Shown here in pieces: positions 21,328 through 32,943 of a stretch of 64,000 nucleotides of DNA. This stretch comes from Xylaria sp. FL1777. Taxonomy: Eukaryota; Ascomycota; Sordariomycetes; Xylariales; Xylariaceae. The notes beneath the pieces are model-generated. The model was not told the DNA's origin, ran no database searches, and saw only the letters and a program-made list of their open reading frames with translations. How positions within the stretch are numbered: the stretch's first letter is position 1; every line of letters starts with the position of its first letter. The position numbers and the translations under genes were made by a program. Location: NCBI GenBank assembly GCA_022578965.1, contig MU400529.1:372001-436000 (forward strand), read 5' to 3'.

Positions 21328-23250
21328 ATGCCCGACAAATCCCTTACCATTGCTACCTATGCCGCCGGCGCTTCTCTAGCTGCCATAACCCTCGTTTACG
21401 TCTTTGCGCCCACCTACCTCATTGATAGCGATTCCAACTCTGCAAGGAAAAAGGGTGTTGTTGGCCTGTTGAATCCAGCCAATGACTGCTTCATCAACTC
21501 GGTTCTTCAGGCTCTGGCTGGATTGACCGACCTCCGCGTCTACCTAATTCGAGAGGTCCACCGCCGGAATATAGACGAAGCGTGGGTGTATGAGGAGATA
21601 GTGGGGGATCCGGCTCGTAAGGGGAACCCCGAGTGGAAGAATCAGAGCCTGCAATCAGGTATTGTTACCAAGGGTCTCAAGAATATCCTCGATGCCCTCA
21701 ACGAACGACCTATATACCGAAAGACAATATCGGCTTCAGGGTTCGTTAGAGTGCTCGAGACTGCATTTCGTCAGAGGATTAGCAGGCAGCAACAGGACGC
21801 ACAGGAGTTTCTACAGATCGTGGCTGAAAGACTGTGCGATGAGTATCATGCCGGGCGCAGAGCACGCGAGGCGGCCAAGGGTAAAGGCGCATCAATTCAA
21901 GTTTTATCGAGCGACCCTTCTTCGCCTGTAGACGGGGGGGCGGTACACGAGCGTCTAGCAGGTCTTGCTCTCGACATGAATGGGGCTGAAAGTACGACAC
22001 CACCAAGAAGCGTTCCAATAATCCAGGCTGAGCCACCTGCGGGGGAGGACGGAGAGGAGGAGGGATTTCCGATGGAGGGTACCTATGAGAGCCAAATCGA
22101 GTGCCAAGTTTGTGGGTTTAAGACGAAGCCGGTTCAGAGCACATTCTGCACTCTAACATTGAGCGTGCCTCAATCGAGATCTAGTTCGCTCAACAGCTGC
22201 CTCGACGGTTTTTTCAAGAGAGAGTATGTAGACGACTACAGATGTGAGCGGTGCAGACTTGTACACGCAAAGAAGCTGTTCGAGGCTCAGGTATCACGAT
22301 CCACGTCGGATGCTGCCAAGGAGGCAATCAAACAGTCTATCGAGAAAATCCAACTGCAGATCGACACAGATCCTGAAACCCCGCCACCTGGTGTTGTACT
22401 GCCGGAACTGCGACTTGCTCCCACGTGTCGCATTGCCAAACACACGCGCCTCACCAACTTCCCTAAGATCCTGGCTATCCATTTGTCAAGGTCCATATTT
22501 GATAGTCACGTTTCACAGAAGAATTTAGCTAAGGTATCGTTTCCGGAACGTTTGTCTATCGGAGGCTTGCTCTCCCAGAAGAAATACAAACTACTCGGAG
22601 TTGTCTCGCACAAGGGGAGCCATCACAGCGGCCATTATGAATCGTTCCGAAGGCAGAATGTGAACGTACCGTATTCGACGACGAATGCATTTCAACCGTC
22701 TGACATCTATACCCCATCTGCGAACCTGACGCCTGCCGCCAGCCCAAGTCCATCTGCGACTCCTCTGCACAAGTCAACAGCTCCGAGCCCGGTAGCATCT
22801 ACAGCCGACTTGACATCAAGACCATCCGCCGAAACACTATCGGGCGTTTCTTTACGCTCGACGGTTACAACAAGCACCGCGACAAATGCTCCTGCGCCCA
22901 ATCGACCTTCCCTTACGTCTTCCCTGAGAGATCATGATACCGACACCGTGAGCCTGAAGTCTGTTGCGGCATCAGCTCGATCTACGATGTCTCGACTATC
23001 GCAATCTGCCAAGAACGGCCGTAGTGATAGTCCCTTTAGAAAAGGCAGAACGTCCACTTCTGCGACCGAATCAGTATCCACGCCTAAACTTAGTGGGATA
23101 CGACATCGCCGTCGGAAACCCAGCGATCGGTGGTGGCGTATCAGCGATGACAAGGTGAAGGAAGCCAAGACAAGCGAGGTACTAGGTATGCAACGAGAAG
23201 TGTACATGCTCTTCTATGAGTTGGAACGCGAGGACACGGCGGAATCGTAG
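21328..23250 (+). CDS. Membrane-anchored ubiquitin-specific protease (Ubp16/USP30-like, 640 aa)
   Basis: Cysteine deubiquitinase that removes ubiquitin from membrane substrates; relatives with this layout sit in the mitochondrial outer membrane. Seen: N-terminal hydrophobic anchor (about 5-28); Cys box GLLNPANDCFINSVLQAL with nucleophile Cys54; QQQDAQEFL (154-162); zinc-binding pairs Cys259/Cys262 and Cys306/Cys309; His box SHKGSHHSGHYESF with His436; a long Ser/Thr/Pro-rich insert (about 445-595); and the end WWRISDDKVKE...REVYMLFYELE with the acidic catalytic residue near 607. The Cys box has ANDC where most USPs have GNTC. Single exon. The frame stays open for 105 codons after the TAG stop (see 23251-23565), which is unusual. 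Family is certain; mitochondrial location is inferred. Confidence 0.92.
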   Translation: MPDKSLTIATYAAGASLAAITLVYVFAPTYLIDSDSNSARKKGVVGLLNPANDCFINSVLQALAGLTDLRVYLIREVHRRNIDEAWVYEEIVGDPARKGNPEWKNQSLQSGIVTKGLKNILDALNERPIYRKTISASGFVRVLETAFRQRISRQQQDAQEFLQIVAERLCDEYHAGRRAREAAKGKGASIQVLSSDPSSPVDGGAVHERLAGLALDMNGAESTTPPRSVPIIQAEPPAGEDGEEEGFPMEGTYESQIECQVCGFKTKPVQSTFCTLTLSVPQSRSSSLNSCLDGFFKREYVDDYRCERCRLVHAKKLFEAQVSRSTSDAAKEAIKQSIEKIQLQIDTDPETPPPGVVLPELRLAPTCRIAKHTRLTNFPKILAIHLSRSIFDSHVSQKNLAKVSFPERLSIGGLLSQKKYKLLGVVSHKGSHHSGHYESFRRQNVNVPYSTTNAFQPSDIYTPSANLTPAASPSPSATPLHKSTAPSPVASTADLTSRPSAETLSGVSLRSTVTTSTATNAPAPNRPSLTSSLRDHDTDTVSLKSVAASARSTMSRLSQSAKNGRSDSPFRKGRTSTSATESVSTPKLSGIRHRRRKPSDRWWRISDDKVKEAKTSEVLGMQREVYMLFYELEREDTAES

Positions 23251-23568
23251 GAGGACATTCGCCGGCTCTTTGACGACATCGAACGAGCCGCAGACTACGA
23301 CCCAGCACAAGACCCAGAGCTTGTCGATCACCTTCCCCCTTCTCCTTGGCTCGTCGTACGGGCGGGACAGGGAATATCTGGCTGGTTAGAAGTTGCGTTC
23401 ATACGGACTATGTACCTTCTAATAAAGGTAGGAAAGAAAGCCAAGGAATTAGCGAGGGAAGGATGGAATGGGTACATGAGCTCTTATGAGCGCGCCACAG
23501 ATCTTGAAGCAGCACATGACAAAAAAGAACCAGCCACTCCATGTGGCTTATTCGAAGCGCCTCCCTAG
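23251..23568 (+). other. Coding-like in-frame extension after the USP stop codon
   Basis: Directly after the USP TAG (23248-23250) the same frame runs 105 codons to a TAG at 23566-23568. The translation has coding character: acidic start (EDIRRLFDDIERAADY), a Pro/Trp stretch (LPPSPWLVV), then a hydrophobic-basic part (VAFIRTMYLLIKVGKKAKEL). There is no ATG near its start. It could be a C-terminal extension lost by a nonsense mutation, a readthrough product, an exon reached by alternative splicing (the AG of this TAG is a possible acceptor; a GTACTA donor at about 23,180 would keep the frame but delete conserved USP residues), or part of another gene. Not recognised. Confidence 0.4.
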
Positions 23569-24502
23569 TATGGTTGCACGAGGAGACGACGACGCCACAG
23601 GTCTCAAGCCTGTCCATTACGACAGCGGCAATAGCAAAGACGTTCAGAGCCAAGTTATTTACTATGATCATCACTATGATCCTCTCATCAGAAGTTTACA
23701 CGCATAAATTATCGGAGCATACACAAATGGCGTTTAACTCACATCATCGTCAGGGCGTTGGCACATAAAAAATTGGTGTTTTTAATTTGCTTCTATCTGG
23801 TCTGTGTAGGACTAACGTCTCTCCTCATTTCTTTTGCGATGGCCGAACTTGGATTTGCCTCAACCCCGCTTGTACATTGCCCCTGTGAGGGACGACAAAC
23901 TGCATTCAGATCCCTTGAAAGATGAGGGATCAAACTCGTTGGCATAAGTGTTGAGGTGCTTTAGGCAGAGGAGGATATCACATGCCGGGCAGCGTGGCAT
24001 CACCACTACCCAGGTATCATTCTTGTGTGCGTATTTTGTTAATTACATAAGTAAACTTAGATACAGAGACGGGGGGTTATTGGCACTCCTGGTGGCACGT
24101 AAGGAATATGCAGCATATTATTCCTGTATGCATATGCTCCCACGCCGAAGTAATTTGCAGTTTCCATGAGGCAGGACCTTACCACTTGGGGTAATTTCAC
24201 GTCGAAAGTGTGGAGAGTCGGGTATATATGCCACTTGGGTAAAATGGCGTCCAATGTCTTGGTATACGATGGAAAAGCAATTGACGTAAGGAGGTTCCGT
24301 GCGGAGATGCATGCGGGGCGCGATAACGGAAAGGGAACAAGTTAACAACCCTTCTTCCCCTGTAGGAGCATCCTGAACTCTCTTAACATTATTAACTCGT
24401 AATTTGGGTGCTTATAGTCTGAGTATTAACCGCTTCGCCTAGATTTTCTGGACTATTGTAAATTTCTAGAAGCTGGTAGATTAACCCCTGAAAAGGCCTA
24501 TC
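23569..24502. other. Intergenic region before the aldehyde dehydrogenase gene
   Basis: About 930 bp containing the USP 3' flank and the dehydrogenase promoter. Two overlapping plus-strand frames continue past 23,568 (to 23,707 and 23,768) but lack recognisable motifs; they could extend whatever the 23,251 frame encodes. No other feature seen. Confidence 0.4.
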
Positions 24503-26472
24503 ATGGGGGACAGAAAGCCATTGATCGATGTAAGTCTAGCTGGATGGACCCCTGGAAGCGGATGAGTGAGTGAACTGACATCTAGGAATACATATAGCTC
24601 AAGTTGAAGGATCCGGATCTGTTCCGCAATAATGCATATGTGAATGGTGAATGGATCGGGGCCAAATCGGGAAAGACATTCGACATTATTGGTACGCAAA
24701 TATGGTATCCTAGCGATATCCTATGCTAACCCCTGATCTCATACAAGATCCGGGCACCAGCCAGCCCTTCGCAACATGTCCCGACATGAGCGCTGAGGAC
24801 GTCGATGCGGCGGTGCAAGCAGCAGGCGCGGCATTTGCCACGTACCGGACATTGACGCCTCTCGCTCGGTCGCTGCTCCTATCGAAATGGGACGCCCTGA
24901 TCCGCGAGAACAAGGAAGACATTGCCCGCCTCCTCGTCCACGAGACCGGGAAACCGCTCGTCGAGGCCCGGGGCGAGGTCGACTACGCCGCTGGCTTCAC
25001 GCGCTGGTTCGCCGGCGAGGCTGAGCGCATCCAAGGCGCCACGTATCCTGCCGCATTACCCGGCCGCAGGATCTTCACCATCAAGCAGCCCATTGGTGTA
25101 GTCGCCGCGCTGGTGCCTTGGAACTTTCCCGTCGCCATGATTCTCAGGAAGGCGAGCACGGCTTTTGCCGCCGGGTGTACGATGGTCGCAAAGCCATCTC
25201 CCGAGACGCCTCTCACGGCGCTTACATTGGCGTACTTGGCCGAGAAGGCGGGCTTCCCCAAGGGTGTGTTCAACGTCCTGCCTACCACGCTCGACAACAC
25301 ACCCGCCCTGAGCGAGGCGCTGTGCAAACACCCTACAGTCAAGAAGGTGTCGTTCACGGGCTCGGTAAGTCTTCTACAGCACACCTATGCATTGAGATTA
25401 AACTAACAGAGAAAGACCCGGGTAGGGAAGATCCTGTCAGCGCATTGTGCGGACGGCTTGAAGAAGCTGACGCTCGAGCTTGGCGGCAATTGCCCGGTCC
25501 TCGTCTTCGACGACGCGAATCTAGAGCAAGCCTGCGAGGGTACGTTAACATCCACCTAGACAGAGTTCCACCACCAGAAGGGGCAGAAAGAGCAGAAGGA
25601 ATACTAATCAGAGAACTATACAGCAATCATACCCCTGAAGTTCCGAAACGCCGGCCAGGCCTGCATCACGGCCAACCGCGTGTACGTGCAGCGCGCCATC
25701 TACGACAAGTTCGCGGCGCTGCTGACGGAGAAGACGCGCGCGCTGCGCGTGGGCCACGGCCTGGACGAGGGCGTCACGATGGGCGCGCTGACGGTGCCGC
25801 AGGGGCTCGACAAGATCGCCAGCCAGGTCGAGGACGCCAGGACCAACGGTGCCACCGTCATCACGGGCGGCAACCGCATCAGCCTGAACAACGGCTTCTT
25901 CTTCGAGCCCACCATCATCGGGAACGCCACGGCCAGCATGAAGATCGCCTCCGAGGAGACGTTCGGCCCCCTGCTTGCGCTCTTCCCGTTTGACACTGAG
26001 GAGGAGGCTGTCAAGGCTGCTAATAACACGAGCGTATGTGTCTCTCCAACCCCCCTTCCCCCTTTTCTTTTCTTTTTCTAGCCCCCTCGATAATCATGGG
26101 AAGCGAGACGTCAATCTCGAGCTGCGGAGTGGAGCTAATATGGCATCACTGATAGATGGGTCTTGCGTCGTACTGCTTTACGAAGAACGTCGACCGCATA
26201 TGGCGTCTGTTCGAAAACCTCGAAGCAGGCATGATTGGGCTGAATACCGGTACGTCTTGGACAGTTGGGATTAAAATCCCAGGTCTGCTTGAATTCGCTG
26301 GAAAATGATGTGAAGTGAAGCTAACGCCCTCGTAGGGAATATGTCCTCGGCCGAGTCGCCGTTTGGCGGCATCAAGGACTCGGGATATGGCAAGGAGTCC
26401 GGCAAGGACGTCGCCATCAACGAGTATCTCATTACTAAGACGGGAACGCTCTCGCTTGAAGGTCAGTATTAG
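24503..26472 (+). CDS. Succinate-semialdehyde dehydrogenase-type ALDH (7 exons, 500 aa)
   Basis: NAD(P)-dependent oxidation of an aldehyde to an acid; best fit is succinate-semialdehyde dehydrogenase (GABA shunt). Exons: 24503-24529, 24598-24691, 24748-25364, 25416-25539, 25624-26033, 26156-26249, 26336-26472, giving 501 codons with stop. Seen: VPWNFP (163-168), FTGSTRVGK (243-251, across intron 3), catalytic base Glu267 in LELGG, nucleophile Cys301 in GQACITANR, EETFGPLL, and the C-terminal SPFGGIKDSGYGKESG motif typical of this subfamily. For intron 3 the AAAG|ACC acceptor was preferred over ACAG six bases upstream because it restores the conserved TGSTRVG and leaves room after the CTAAC branch point. 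The first exon encodes only nine residues, and no targeting peptide is evident, suggesting a cytosolic enzyme. Confidence 0.9.
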
Positions 26473-26957
26473 CTTAATTTGAGCATGGTAAAGTTAAGAC
26501 CAGATAAGCCAAGGCAGGATAGGGCGGAATGAAATGTTACCAAAAGGGGTGAATTGTTACGTTTATGAATGATGGGTAATTACGGGAAGTTGTCATCTAC
26601 TAACGGCCAAAAACAATGAGTATCACGTTTGAGGATGATATCAATAGTTCCTAAAATTGAGAGATGGAATCGTATCACGAGTCGGTTGTGCTAATAGGCT
26701 CAGTTACTATTTCCAACAGTAGAGCAAAAGGATCATTTTTGAACTACTTACACAAAAGGCTTTTTTATCTAGGCCAGATACCTCGTAGCTAGCTTCAGGT
26801 TCCGCTCCTTATAAATGTAGACGACCGTATTTATTTCTTATTTACAAGACTTTCGTTGGCGCCGGGCCGTATTCTGACATACGTGCGTACACATAAGCAA
26901 GCCCTCGAATACCCATCGCGTTGAATTTGTAGGGAAGACTAGAACGTAATACTCACA
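26473..26957. other. Convergent intergenic region
   Basis: About 485 bp between the converging dehydrogenase and Cys/His-rich protein genes. It should contain both 3' UTRs. I see no repeat, RNA gene or open frame of note. Confidence 0.5.
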
Positions 26958-27389
26958 TCACGCACTGCCCAGCATCATAAGATGCGAATGTTTCTCGTTC
27001 CTCTTCATCCGCAGAAACTCCTGGATAGGATCAATCTTGATCACATCCGCCCCCCTCTCATTCCCATCCTTCGCATTCGCCTCTTCTTCAAGGCCAGCCT
27101 CGTAGACATGTTTGACGCAGTCTCCGTACGCTTCAGTAAGGTGCTGTCTAAGCTCCGCCATCTTCGTCTTCACGCCCGATAAGCGCCTGTCGAGAGTCGT
27201 CTTCCTCTGTCCGCAACTTTCGCACAGCTGTGTCACCCGAATCGTGCTGCACGTGTGTGTCTTGATCTCGTCGCAGGGCTCGGCGCTGGTGCCTGATATG
27301 TAGTCCCTCTGCGCGGGGCAGATCATGTGTGGCCCTGGCGAGAGTTGCGAGTGGTTGCAGAGGAATATCGACTTGCGGTAACGACACAT
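26958..27389 (-). CDS. Small Cys/His-rich hypothetical protein (143 aa)
   Basis: Function unknown. The N-terminal half holds spaced Cys and His residues (MCRYRKSIFLCNHSQLSPGPHMIC, then CDEIKTHTC and LCESCG at about 57-60), suggesting a small metal-binding module; the C-terminal half is charged and probably helical (about 65-140). Similar short proteins starting with a CRY...CNH pattern are common fungal hypotheticals, to my knowledge without an assigned role. Single exon; the ATG at 27389 is the first in frame and precedes the Cys pattern directly. Divergent from the CX2C protein gene 865 bp away. It is called because of the regular Cys spacing and the favourable codon use; the opposite-strand frames over it look like shadows. 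Confidence 0.65.
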   Translation of the reverse strand: MCRYRKSIFLCNHSQLSPGPHMICPAQRDYISGTSAEPCDEIKTHTCSTIRVTQLCESCGQRKTTLDRRLSGVKTKMAELRQHLTEAYGDCVKHVYEAGLEEEANAKDGNERGADVIKIDPIQEFLRMKRNEKHSHLMMLGSA

Positions 27390-28253
27390 TTTTGCGCTGG
27401 ATTCGGAGTGATAGTGAGATGGAGACTGGGTTAGAGGATGGACTTACTGGGTTCGGTTGGAAGGATTTTCTGGACTCTTATATCTTTTTTTTCTTGACTT
27501 AGATTGTTAGCCTCATACAGCTTTTGACGTCAATGGTCTTGTACAGCGCTGTTTAGGAACAATGTCTTGTGTGAGCCTTTGTTTATATCTCTATACAATG
27601 TGTAGCTACTAGTTCTTTCATGAATCATCAAGAACTCTTTGGCCATGTTCAAGTTGATTCTTGGCATGGCCATTGTTTTCATAAGGCTGCGTTATCAGAA
27701 TTTTTTCGGTAGGACTTCTCACTACTAGGTAACTTGAAGAGTGATGTTATAGGATGGTTAGCTTTGCCTTGCTGGCTGTCTATTACATTTCTAAATCTAA
27801 GGACACATGCTTGTGACTTCCTCCTATTAGTCAGCATTTAATTTCAAGGTCCTGTTCTTTGTTTAAAGTCGCGCGTGTTTAATCCGAAGTCCAAGAGATC
27901 CTACTGTTCGAACCTTGATAACTTTTACCTCCTCTCATGATTAGATAATATATTTGTTGACACTATTTGTCGGTTACCTATTGCATAACTACAGATTGTT
28001 TGTGGCTAGCATAGCTTCTACAAGGCCTTTGTAAGAACTCAGGGTCCTAGACATAGGTCATGTCACAAAGAGCAAACTTAAGTTTTGAATTCATCATAAA
28101 ACAATTTCTATATTATAAATAATCCTGATAACAATCAAGCAGTTTACCACCCAGTATTAATTGAAGAATGAGTTCCATGTTGATTTGCTTCTCATCAGAT
28201 AATCTGATTCAGATTATAGCACTTACTTCCAACTCACAGCCAGAATAAACAAA
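27390..28253. other. Divergent intergenic region between two small-protein genes
   Basis: About 865 bp with presumed promoters for both neighbours. No open frame of note. A GGTTCGAAC word on the minus strand near 27,900 resembles a tRNA B box, but no tRNA could be folded around it. Nothing else seen. Confidence 0.5.
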
Positions 28254-28943
28254 ATGTCGCAGCAATCTCTATTTCAGAGCTCTGAGAATTCAACACAAGG
28301 TGGGTCTTCTTCACCTAATTGTGACCCGTCTGCCGAGACTGTAGCTTCATCACAATTAATCACTTCTCCTGCTCAACAGCTTGTGGGTGAAAGTAATCCC
28401 CTTACTACCATAGACAATGATGGTCATAGTCGGACAAAGTCTCAGATTGATGACAAAGCAACTTATAAGACACCCATTTCCACGGAGCATAATCTTTTCG
28501 AGTCTAAATCTTGCGGTAATGTGCCAGCTGTAACTTCGAATCTGCGCTCTCTTCGTCAAAAGCGCCAGAATTCCAGGATGAGAACATACCGTCAGCGTGA
28601 AAGACTTGGGCAGTGTCGTCAATGCGGCTTCCCATTAGTCGCACCGGATAAACGGACAACTTGCGAACCATGCACACAGAAACATAGTTTAGCCTTCAAA
28701 GCCCTAAGAAATAGGAGAAAAAATTCTGGATTGTGCTCTAGGTGCGAGTTTCCAGCCACGGATAAGTTTGCACTATGCGTAAGATGCAGAGAAAAAGCTA
28801 GGATATACAATAAGAACAGTAGACTGAAGGCTAGAGCATTGTCCGAGACTTTTCATCTGGAGGCAGCAATTCAAAAGAGCAAAATGCCTGAGATTTTGGA
28901 AGTTGGGCAGGCAGATCAAGAACTGACTGAAACAGAGACATGA
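28254..28943 (+). CDS. Twin CX2C zinc-binding hypothetical protein (229 aa)
   Basis: Function unknown. Residues 1-95 are Ser/Thr/Gln-rich and probably disordered. A basic stretch follows (RSLRQKRQNSRMRTYRQRER, 98-117), then two tandem CX2C-X10-12-CX2C modules: Cys121, 124, 137, 140 and Cys161, 164, 175, 178, each preceded by Arg/Lys-rich sequence and the pattern G-x-C-x2-C. Each could bind one zinc. The tail is acidic. The layout suggests a nucleic-acid-binding or regulatory protein, but this is inference. Single exon. It is the last intact-looking gene before a 4-kb gene-free stretch. Its lower GC content than the SSADH or BCS1 genes fits a fast-evolving accessory gene. Confidence 0.7.
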   Translation: MSQQSLFQSSENSTQGGSSSPNCDPSAETVASSQLITSPAQQLVGESNPLTTIDNDGHSRTKSQIDDKATYKTPISTEHNLFESKSCGNVPAVTSNLRSLRQKRQNSRMRTYRQRERLGQCRQCGFPLVAPDKRTTCEPCTQKHSLAFKALRNRRKNSGLCSRCEFPATDKFALCVRCREKARIYNKNSRLKARALSETFHLEAAIQKSKMPEILEVGQADQELTETET

Positions 28944-31900
28944 GGTTACTGGTACTATGTTTGTACCTATGAGGCGTTGTGCTCACTGGCGGTGAGTGCG
29001 AAGCAGTTTGGCATAATCTACTATTAACATAGTGGCCCTAAGTATTATCATCTCCGTCTTTTTCATACCTTTCGTGCTGACAGAACTAATTATGCATTAA
29101 TATCAGATCCCTATTTAAATAATATGCCTATGCTACTTGAAACAGGTATGCATTTTATTGCTTAGAATTAATCACAATGAAAACCGTTATGCACGGATAA
29201 AATAACCTAAGTAGATATGGTAAGAGCACTGAAAATGAGACAAGCACGGATAGATTGATAAGAGGCAAAGCAGAATAAATACTAGAATAAGTTCATATTA
29301 TTGATTACGCGGAAATAGACATCGGGTAGGTTCTTTGACATGATAACCGGTACTAATCTTGGCTAGTAAATTGAATCTCTAATGAGAATTTCAGGAGATA
29401 GATTTAGCCACCTACGAGATATAACCAAAATTGAGGTGGTCAGAGATCGCTCTAGAGAAGCCTATTGGTTGGCGGTACCATTATCTGGTCAGAGATATGT
29501 ATAACGTCTACGCATGCTACCATAAAATATAGCCCCCTCCCCGACGACAACCGCGGAGAAGTGAGAATACCCCCCAATCACCATTCCGCTGGGCTGTAGT
29601 GTCGAGCAGACGATCAAATCACAATCAAGCAACCTCCCGGTAGCGAACTGCAATTTGGGAAAGGCGCAAACAGGTTTGCATCGGCAAATCGTCGATCCAC
29701 CGTTGTCCATTAGGTGTGATAGTTTCATGGGATTGGCTGTTTCCATGAGCCCTTTATACTTCCCTTCTATTAATTAGCGATGTAGAGTTTTCAGTCAGCG
29801 TCGTGAGCTACGATACAACGGCGCCCATTTTTCATCCGGCTTACGACCGAACTCGACCCGTGCGCAAAATGACTAGAATCAGCCGCAAGGGGTGTGGCTA
29901 AAATCCCTCGATGTTAATCCTGGCATCATTTTGTCTGTGGCGATGAGACCCATCACATGTATTGGCCCAGAAGCGATTTCCAAGACGATGAGTTGTAACC
30001 GAGGTCATGTCTGCAGAGGGGAAACATCTATAGGTATAGCTGCCGGGTTCACTGGGTCGCATCCCGACGCCGGAAATAATGACACTCGGTGTCAAATAAG
30101 AGAGGCTGATTTCATTAAGCGACTGGCTAAAGCGGCGAACAGGGGATAATCTGCGTTAATGGAATGAAAGCAGAACCAGATAGCATTGAAATCTCGATGA
30201 GGTCTTTTGTGGTTCAGGTCTAACGCCACCAATCCCCCCTCTTGGAAAGAATGAATCTATACACATAGAGAAACCCGTCCGAGTGGTCAATGTGAGCTTA
30301 TGTGTGGCAAGGGTATTAATATCAGGACTAGGTCCTTGCATTTCTATTATCTAGATTGGAGGCTCTATTGCTGCCTGGATCTACTTGAGACCCACCGCCT
30401 GTTCGACTTGATGAAATTCTTCCAGCTAATCCACCCACGGCCATTACCCCGGCTAGTATTACTAAGGTGATGATCGTGGTACTATAGCTTGCACATCGTA
30501 GATCTTGTAGGTATTCCAGCGGAGGGTTGCTATTAGAGTATCATCAGTGCTACTGTGGAATGCTACGAAATCGTGCTTGATGCATTGTAATCTTTGGCGA
30601 ACAGGGGTTTAAGACGGAAGGATCGTGGTGCATTCATTTGGTAGGATTTGTGACAACATAATCGCTGCTCCAACGACCACTCTCTTGGGACATTACTTAA
30701 GTAGTATTGGGTCGAAATAAATAGTCATGTGAAAAATAAACGTTGCCGAGGTATACGCCTTGCGGGCGACTACTTAGTGATGATATGCCTCCAAAGCAAC
30801 GTTTACCAAATCGCAACCTCGCGCAGTTTTTGCATGCTCTGTTGCCGCATAACTTAGTATACAGAAATTTAGATGAAAATTGTGACTCACCACCATTTAT
30901 ATTCAACTGAGTCGCATAGGCTGTAAATATTTGAAAGACTGCATTACATGGTTTGATCCTAGTTAAGAACATCAAATATACTTTACTCAAATTTGATGTC
31001 CAGTTAGACAATCATTTACATATCACTACTGACGTCATTCCACAACCTACCTACATCGAGGTACCATATTCTCGGTATCTAATATTGGGGGGACAGATAT
31101 TAATATTAAGTATAAAATAAAACTATGTTAGAATAAAGATTAAGTCTATCTAGTAATACCAAACTTAGTCTGACTATGTGCTATTACTAAGACTAATACT
31201 CAATTAGTCAGTACTCTCAATTGCTGGCACACAGAGTCTTCGAATTCCTTTGCATGGATCCACCCTAGCGGGAAAGGATATAATGGCATGGGTATTGATA
31301 TAATATCCTAGACATATATAATACTACTACATCCTTCGGTAGTATTGCATGGGCCACCAGCTTCATTCAGATCCAACATTCGTGCTTATGCAATTAATAT
31401 AGCCGGGAAAGAAAAAGAAAAAAGAAAAAGTCGAACTTCTCAAAGTTTCTCCCAAAAGCGCACTTACCGCCATTCTAAATGTGACCCGTGACCAGAAAAT
31501 TAGGTCCATGATTATCAATCACATGCCTGATCTTTATACTACTATACGAATATCACGTATTATCGACCCAGTCCTAACAATTCTAGATGTTCTTGGTATT
31601 GTGAAAGATTATGGGCCAGGTTACATTCTGCAAGAGGCCGTTAGAAGACCCAGTAACCGGGATAGCGTCTGCCGTAATCCTTGAAAATGCCAGGAACAGC
31701 CCAAAGGTCCTGGACAAAGCTAGGTAGTTAGCCCGGCACCGGGAAGTCGGTCATCTTTGACAGTGCGAACCCCCCCACGTCATTGGGAGCCATGGACGTT
31801 GTGGTTCCCTAGCTTTGATTGTCATGTGTGTGGTGTGGGTTGCATGTCTTCCCTGTTCGTCAACGGGATCGACAGTTTAAGTTTGGAGTGCATGAGACTG

Positions 31901-32943
31901 CGTTTATCCAGATTATGAATCCAGATACTGGTAGAGAGTGAAGAATACCAATGCTGTATTCGTCTGCCAAGCCTTCACGTTACACAGAGTGGCTGGCTGA
32001 ACGACACCACAACGCCTACGCATGATGGTTCATGCGGAGGGCAAAGCAATAAAAAGCGCACACGCTGGCTTGGAAGATATACCCAAGCCAGTCATAATCC
32101 CACGTTGTAGTAGATTTACGTCACACTACCACGGGATCGTTTTTTCTCGAGCCAGTAAGACGCATTGTATATTGTTAGTAGGACCTCGTATTGGCGAAGT
32201 CTAAAGTTCGAGCTTAACGCCACGGCTCCATGTTATAGTCATGCTATTTATACAATCAGGATAGGCAGATATATCGTGAGAGCATGTATTAAGCCAAAAG
32301 TCTGTAGTTAAAGATTGTTGTTTCTAAAACAAAATACGACGGCCTTTAATATTCTTCCAGTCTCATAATACATCCCTCGGCCACAATGATTAGTCTAGAA
32401 AGTGATAGAACCGAAATTGACGATAGCTTACTGTTCAGAAAACATTCATAGGTGCAATAGATGTCGAACTTTGTTATACCATTGGTCGTATAGACCGTGA
32501 AAAAAACTAAAAGGCTGTATCGTTAGTTGTCTATCAGCTTCTTGACTAGCTAGGATAGGCTCGCAAAATCTACCTACTTGTAAGTACCTGCCACTTCAGT
32601 ACACAGATAGATCGCCGATTACTTAGATACATCCAAGGCATCCGACCAGGTATCACTATGCTTGTATGCATGGATCAAAACAGGATTCACGGTAGGAGAG
32701 CAGAAAGGATATGCCTATCCTTGTATCTTCGTTGGTGGGCATGCCACGTGAAGATTATTACTTCACTCTTTTCGAAATCACTGATGCCGCTCTTCCCGCG
32801 TCTCTGTTAGAGTATTCTTGCATATAAAGGGAGAAGTTCCATCATCCCCAGCGAACTGTCCACAGCTAACTTATATTGTTTGCTTGTTTACCTTTGCTGT
32901 AATAATACGACATCTGACTACAATACCAACTTCTTCAGATATT
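28944..32943. other. Four-kb gene-free stretch
   Basis: No gene could be supported. Short frames at 29489-29746 (-), 29892-30149 (+), 30697-31011 (-) and 31481-31684 (+) lack recognisable motifs, and none splices into a longer frame that I could find. AT content rises in places (about 31,080-31,340). The stretch may hold decayed genes. The last few hundred bases are the presumed P450 promoter. Confidence 0.45.

Noticed and set aside
23180..23250. Intron from GTACTA to the TAG of the USP stop codon
   Set aside because: It keeps frame with the downstream extension but would delete the conserved USP end (REVYMLFYELE), so it is not taken as the main structure.
27880..27930. GGTTCGAAC on the minus strand as a tRNA B box
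   Set aside because: No matching A box or cloverleaf stems could be found around it.
30697..31011. 104-aa minus-strand frame with CGNRACKNC
   Set aside because: A possible intron (GTGAGT donor) lies inside, but neither spliced nor unspliced product resembles a known protein; no signal peptide.
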